DNA of 64,000 nt from positions 124,001 to 188,000 of the forward strand of contig NZ_SIRE01000019.1 in assembly GCF_004307995.1 (NCBI RefSeq), given 5' to 3'. Positions 61,411 through 64,000 of the stretch are shown in pieces. Position 1 is the stretch's first letter, and every line of letters begins with the position of its first letter. Position numbers and translations under genes: made by a program. The notes under the pieces were generated by a model that was not told the DNA's origin, did not search any database, and saw only the letters and a list, made by a program, of their open reading frames with translations. Origin of the DNA: Paenibacillus thalictri. Lineage in GTDB: Bacteria > Bacillota > Bacilli > Paenibacillales > NBRC-103111.

Positions 61411-62388
61411 TTATTGGGCAAGCAAGTATTCAGCAAAGTCCGGATCCTCCAGCAGGGGAGTGCCGATAGCTATACAGTCGGCAAGTCGATCATCAAGGAT
61501 GCGCTCTGCAAGACTGCGGCTATGGATTTTGCCCACGGCAATGACCGGAATTTGAAAATGCGGCTTGATCGCCGCCGCGTGCGGCAGCTGGTAAGCCGGG
61601 TAAACGTCATTGGGACGCAGCGGAAGAAGTCCGCCGCTGGAGACATGAATCGCGTCCAGCTGCGGCTCAAGCGGCTTCAGCATTCGCGCCCACTCCTCCG
61701 GAGTAAGTCCTCCCGCGCAATAGTCCGTTGCGGAAATTCGCACGATCACCGGATAGTTCCGTCCTACCTCTCCCCGAACCGCATGAAGAACCTCCTTCAA
61801 CAATCTCGCCCTGTTCTCGGTGCTTCCGCCATAGGCATCTTCCCGTGCGTTGGATAAGGGCGAAGCGAACTGATGAAGAAGAAAGCCGTGGGCCGCGTGA
61901 AGCTCGATTCCGTCAAATCCTGCCTCCAAGCTGCGCTTTGCCGCCGTTCGATAGTCCCCGATAACTCTGTCGATGCCTTCCGATGTAAGCGCAGCGGGTG
62001 TTCCGTAATGATCGTCGAACGCAATCGCGCTTGGCGCAATCAACGAGCGGGTTACCTGGGGCGAAGATTTTCTGCCTCCGTGCGACAGTTGTACGAAAAT
62101 CGGCGTCCCCTGCTCGTGAACGGCATTTGTCATTTTCTTTAGCGGCTCCACGTGGCGATCCGTGAAAATGCCGATATCGTTCTCCCACAGTCTCCCGTTG
62201 GGCGATACGGCAGTGGATTCAGCGATCACAAGCCCCACATGGCGCGCCCTCCGGCCGTAAAATTCAATGTGATGGCTGACGGCAAAAGCTTCGGAAGTTC
62301 CCTTGTACTGCTGCATCGGCGCCATAACCAACCGGTTCCTGAGGGTGACTCCGCCCAACGTTATCGGGGCATGCAGACTTATTGTCAT
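61411..62388 (-). CDS. Old-yellow-enzyme-type NADH:flavin oxidoreductase
   Basis: 325-residue FMN-binding TIM barrel. Landmarks: PITLGGVTLRNRLVMAPMQQY, QLSHGGRK, FDGIELHAAHGFLLHQF with the His pair, and VIAVGKI near the phosphate site. These enzymes reduce activated double bonds. The ATG at 62388 follows AAAGGAGAATACAAG. Divergent from an Lrp-type gene 147 bases away, its probable regulator. Confidence 0.92.
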   Translation of the reverse strand: MTISLHAPITLGGVTLRNRLVMAPMQQYKGTSEAFAVSHHIEFYGRRARHVGLVIAESTAVSPNGRLWENDIGIFTDRHVEPLKKMTNAVHEQGTPIFVQLSHGGRKSSPQVTRSLIAPSAIAFDDHYGTPAALTSEGIDRVIGDYRTAAKRSLEAGFDGIELHAAHGFLLHQFASPLSNAREDAYGGSTENRARLLKEVLHAVRGEVGRNYPVIVRISATDYCAGGLTPEEWARMLKPLEPQLDAIHVSSGGLLPLRPNDVYPAYQLPHAAAIKPHFQIPVIAVGKIHSRSLAERILDDRLADCIAIGTPLLEDPDFAEYLLAQ

Positions 62389-62535
62389 CTTGTATTCTCC
62401 TTTGTGTTGGAATACGATCATTTTATAATGGAAAATTGCATATTGACATATTATTATTAAGTATATACACCAATTCAACCTTATTAATTAAACTAATATT
62501 AATAATCAACCTAATTATTTAAGGAGGAAATAATA

Positions 62536-62814
62536 ATGGATCAAGTCGATGTAAAAATGCTCGAATTATTGCATGAGAATGCGCGGATACCCGTCGCCGA
62601 AATGAGCAGACAAATCAATATGTCTCAGCCGGCCTTAACGGAAAGACTTCGCAAGCTGGAAGACCAGGGCACGATCTCCGGCTATCGCGTACAACTTTCT
62701 CCGCCTAAGCTTGGCATGCATTCCTCCGCTTTTGTACTGTTCCGGACGAACCGCTGTCCCGATTTCATTGCTTTTTGCGAGAAATCTCCAGTGGTCATCG
62801 ATCTGCTCCGGATC
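62536..62814 (+). pseudogene. Lrp/AsnC-family regulator, 3' truncated
   Basis: The first 93 residues are a normal Lrp start: helix-turn-helix (IPVAEMSRQINMSQPALTERLRKL) and the linker GYRVQLSPPKLGM, then AFVLFRTNRCPDFIAFCEKS and IDLLRI. After that the frame runs into sequence complementary to a sulfatase gene and continues to a stop at 62895 with unrelated residues. The ligand-sensing RAM domain is lost. AAGGAGGAAATAATA precedes the ATG. A short DNA-binding product could still be made. Confidence 0.7.
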
Positions 62815-63360
62815 CGTGACGGCTGGAAGTACCGTGTCCGGACTGTAATGGTTTCGAATCATGTCTCCCCACATGCTGCTTTCGTGCGTCAATAGATGAT
62901 TAAATACGGCGAAGAATGGCTGTCCCGGCTCGCGGTGGCGCCAATGTGCCTGTTTCCCGTCTTCGTCCCATGCGGTTAGTGGTGACGGAAACTGGTAGTC
63001 CGTCTTGAAATTGTTCGTGCAAAAATATCCGTCCGCCCGCAAATATTCGGTAAACGTCTTCACATAAGCGGGCGGCACCGCATAATAAGGCGTCGGCAGC
63101 TCCGGCGTATGTTTATTGACGTGTTCAGTGCGCATATGTTGTGCCCCGATCGACGTCGGGTACATGCCGGTAATAATCGCGGAGCGGCTGGGAGAGCACA
63201 CGCCCGCCGTAGAAAATGCATTCGGGTATATCGTGCCTTCCGCCGCCAGATTGTCGATGTGAGGGGTCCGCGCCAGCGGATCCCCATAACAGCCGAATCT
63301 CGGGCTCGTATCCTCCAGCGAGATCCATAATATATTTGGTCTTACCACATTGCTTTTCAT
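62815..63360 (-). pseudogene. Sulfatase, C-terminal part lost
   Basis: About 180 residues of a sulfatase: VRPNILWISLEDTSPRFGCY, maturation motif CSPSR (Cys55), EYLRADGYFCTNNFKTDY and LTHESSMWGDMIRNHYSPD. The frame stays open past about 62815 to 62635 but is then the complement of the Lrp gene. The second metal motif and C-terminal domain are absent, so it cannot be a complete enzyme. The boundary with lrp is only known to within about 15 bases. Confidence 0.75.
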
Positions 63361-63461
63361 CCCGATCCATCCCTCCTTGAATCCTGGTACATTCCTTTTG
63401 GAGCCTCTTCCATCTCCTCCATATACCCGTGTGCCTGTATCCCGATCCATCCCTCCTTGAA
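63359..63461. repeat. 23-bp direct repeat spaced 80 bases, carrying ribosome sites
   Basis: The same 23 bases occur at 63359-63381 and 63439-63461. On the minus strand each contains AAGGAGGGATGG. The downstream copy serves the truncated sulfatase; the other lies just after the stop of the upstream sulfatase. It suggests a local duplication between two tandem sulfatase genes. Confidence 0.7.
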
Positions 63462-63464
63462 ACG

Positions 63465-64000
63465 TCACTTCCCGGCCATTTTCGCTCCGATCTTGGCTTG
63501 CATGCGCCCGAGCACTGGAGCTTTCGGCTCCGCCGGAAACTCCTCCGGATGCCTGCGCACCAGCTCGGGTACAAGATGCCCTCTGCCCGTCTCTTCAAGC
63601 CGCTTGGTATATTCCTGCAGGTAACCCCGGGCATGGAACGGACCGCCTTCCCGAATAACGGTCCATAACGGATCGACGGCATCGCTGTTGAGGCGCATCA
63701 TGTTGTCGTGCCACTGATTTAAATAATAAACCGCTTCGTGGCAAATTGCTATATGTTGTGCCGCCACATTAAACTGCTCTTTTGGATCCTCGGCCAAATT
63801 GTACAGCATCTCCTCGTCAAACAAATGGAAGCCGTCATGGTAAGTACGTATATACATCCAGTCGCGGAAGCGGACGGACCGCTGCGCAACGTGTGCGCAT
63901 TGAGAAACGACCACATAATCGCGCCCGCAATCGGTTCCTTCTTTAAGCGCCGGGGCGTAGCTCCGCCCGTGCCAATCGGGAATCGGCGGACAATCCAGCA
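63465..64000 (-). CDS. Sulfatase, C-terminal part (5' end outside the window)
   Basis: 178 codons, open to the window edge. The reading PPIPDWHGRSYAPAL, then RDYVVVSQCAHVAQRS and MLYNLAEDPKEQFNVAA, is the C-terminal subdomain of a heparan-/aryl-sulfatase-like protein. Tandem with the truncated sulfatase downstream. Confidence 0.85.
   Translation of the reverse strand, partial: LDCPPIPDWHGRSYAPALKEGTDCGRDYVVVSQCAHVAQRSVRFRDWMYIRTYHDGFHLFDEEMLYNLAEDPKEQFNVAAQHIAICHEAVYYLNQWHDNMMRLNSDAVDPLWTVIREGGPFHARGYLQEYTKRLEETGRGHLVPELVRRHPEEFPAEPKAPVLGRMQAKIGAKMAGK

Noticed and set aside
62815-62895. Native C-terminus of the Lrp-type protein
   Set aside because: These codons are the exact complement of a sulfatase coding stretch and lack the RAM domain pattern.
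1-64000. Prophage, insertion sequence or integrative element
   Set aside because: No transposase, integrase, phage structural gene or paired terminal repeats were seen; the lrp/sulfatase joint looks like simple rearrangement.

Overview
The window comes from an endospore-forming Gram-positive bacterium of the Paenibacillus/Cohnella type. Evidence: two GerA-type germinant receptor operons, a GerP-like spore coat cluster, strong AAGGAGG-type ribosome binding sites with many TTG and GTG starts, YesM/YesN-type two-component pairs, LplB/LplC-type ABC permeases, several sulfatases and a bacterial Ku protein. No rRNA, tRNA, CRISPR array, insertion sequence or phage gene was seen.

Layout. 1-6.4 kb: end of a two-component system, a one-gene sulfatase unit, a small cupin, a methyltransferase/acetyltransferase pair behind a ZTP riboswitch, and a DHA2-type drug exporter. 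6.5-9.1 kb: a divergent TetR regulator, an XRE-cupin regulator with paired operators, and a nucleotidyltransferase. 9.1-14.4 kb: spore germination genes (gerP-like genes with an Hsp20 gene, then gerXA-XB-XC). 14.4-29 kb: second exporter, NlpC/P60 hydrolase, Ku, NAD(P)HX repair enzyme, FtsH-like AAA protease, lipase-like hydrolase, a response regulator with a 5'-truncated kinase, fatty acid hydroxylase, YebC, and a large TPM/coiled-coil membrane protein.

29-36 kb: a DeoR regulator and a convergent operon dhaK-dhaL-dehydrogenase-rpiB-glpX-HAD-GDPD. It looks like a route from a polyol (possibly a tetritol) through a ketose phosphate to central sugar phosphates. 36-43 kb: acetyltransferase, DUF429 protein, phosphatase, a second germinant receptor operon (gerXB-XA-XC) and an AraC regulator. 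43-57 kb: a long carbohydrate uptake and breakdown cluster on the minus strand: two permeases, a PHP phosphatase, a binding lipoprotein, a YesM/YesN pair, an aldolase, a Gfo/Idh/MocA oxidoreductase, an SDR, a PfkB kinase, and a zinc dehydrogenase that is a close paralogue of the one in the 29-36 kb operon. 57-64 kb: sulfatases, LplB/LplC permeases and an old-yellow-enzyme-type oxidoreductase, ending in a rearranged stretch where a truncated Lrp regulator is joined tail to tail with a truncated sulfatase.

The most unusual finding is the complete ZTP (pfl) riboswitch, with promoter and intrinsic terminator, ahead of an acetyltransferase and a methyltransferase (4.2-4.9 kb) rather than purine or folate genes. 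Other points worth attention are the putative tetritol operon with a shared operator motif, the truncated sensor kinase, and the lrp/sulfatase junction.
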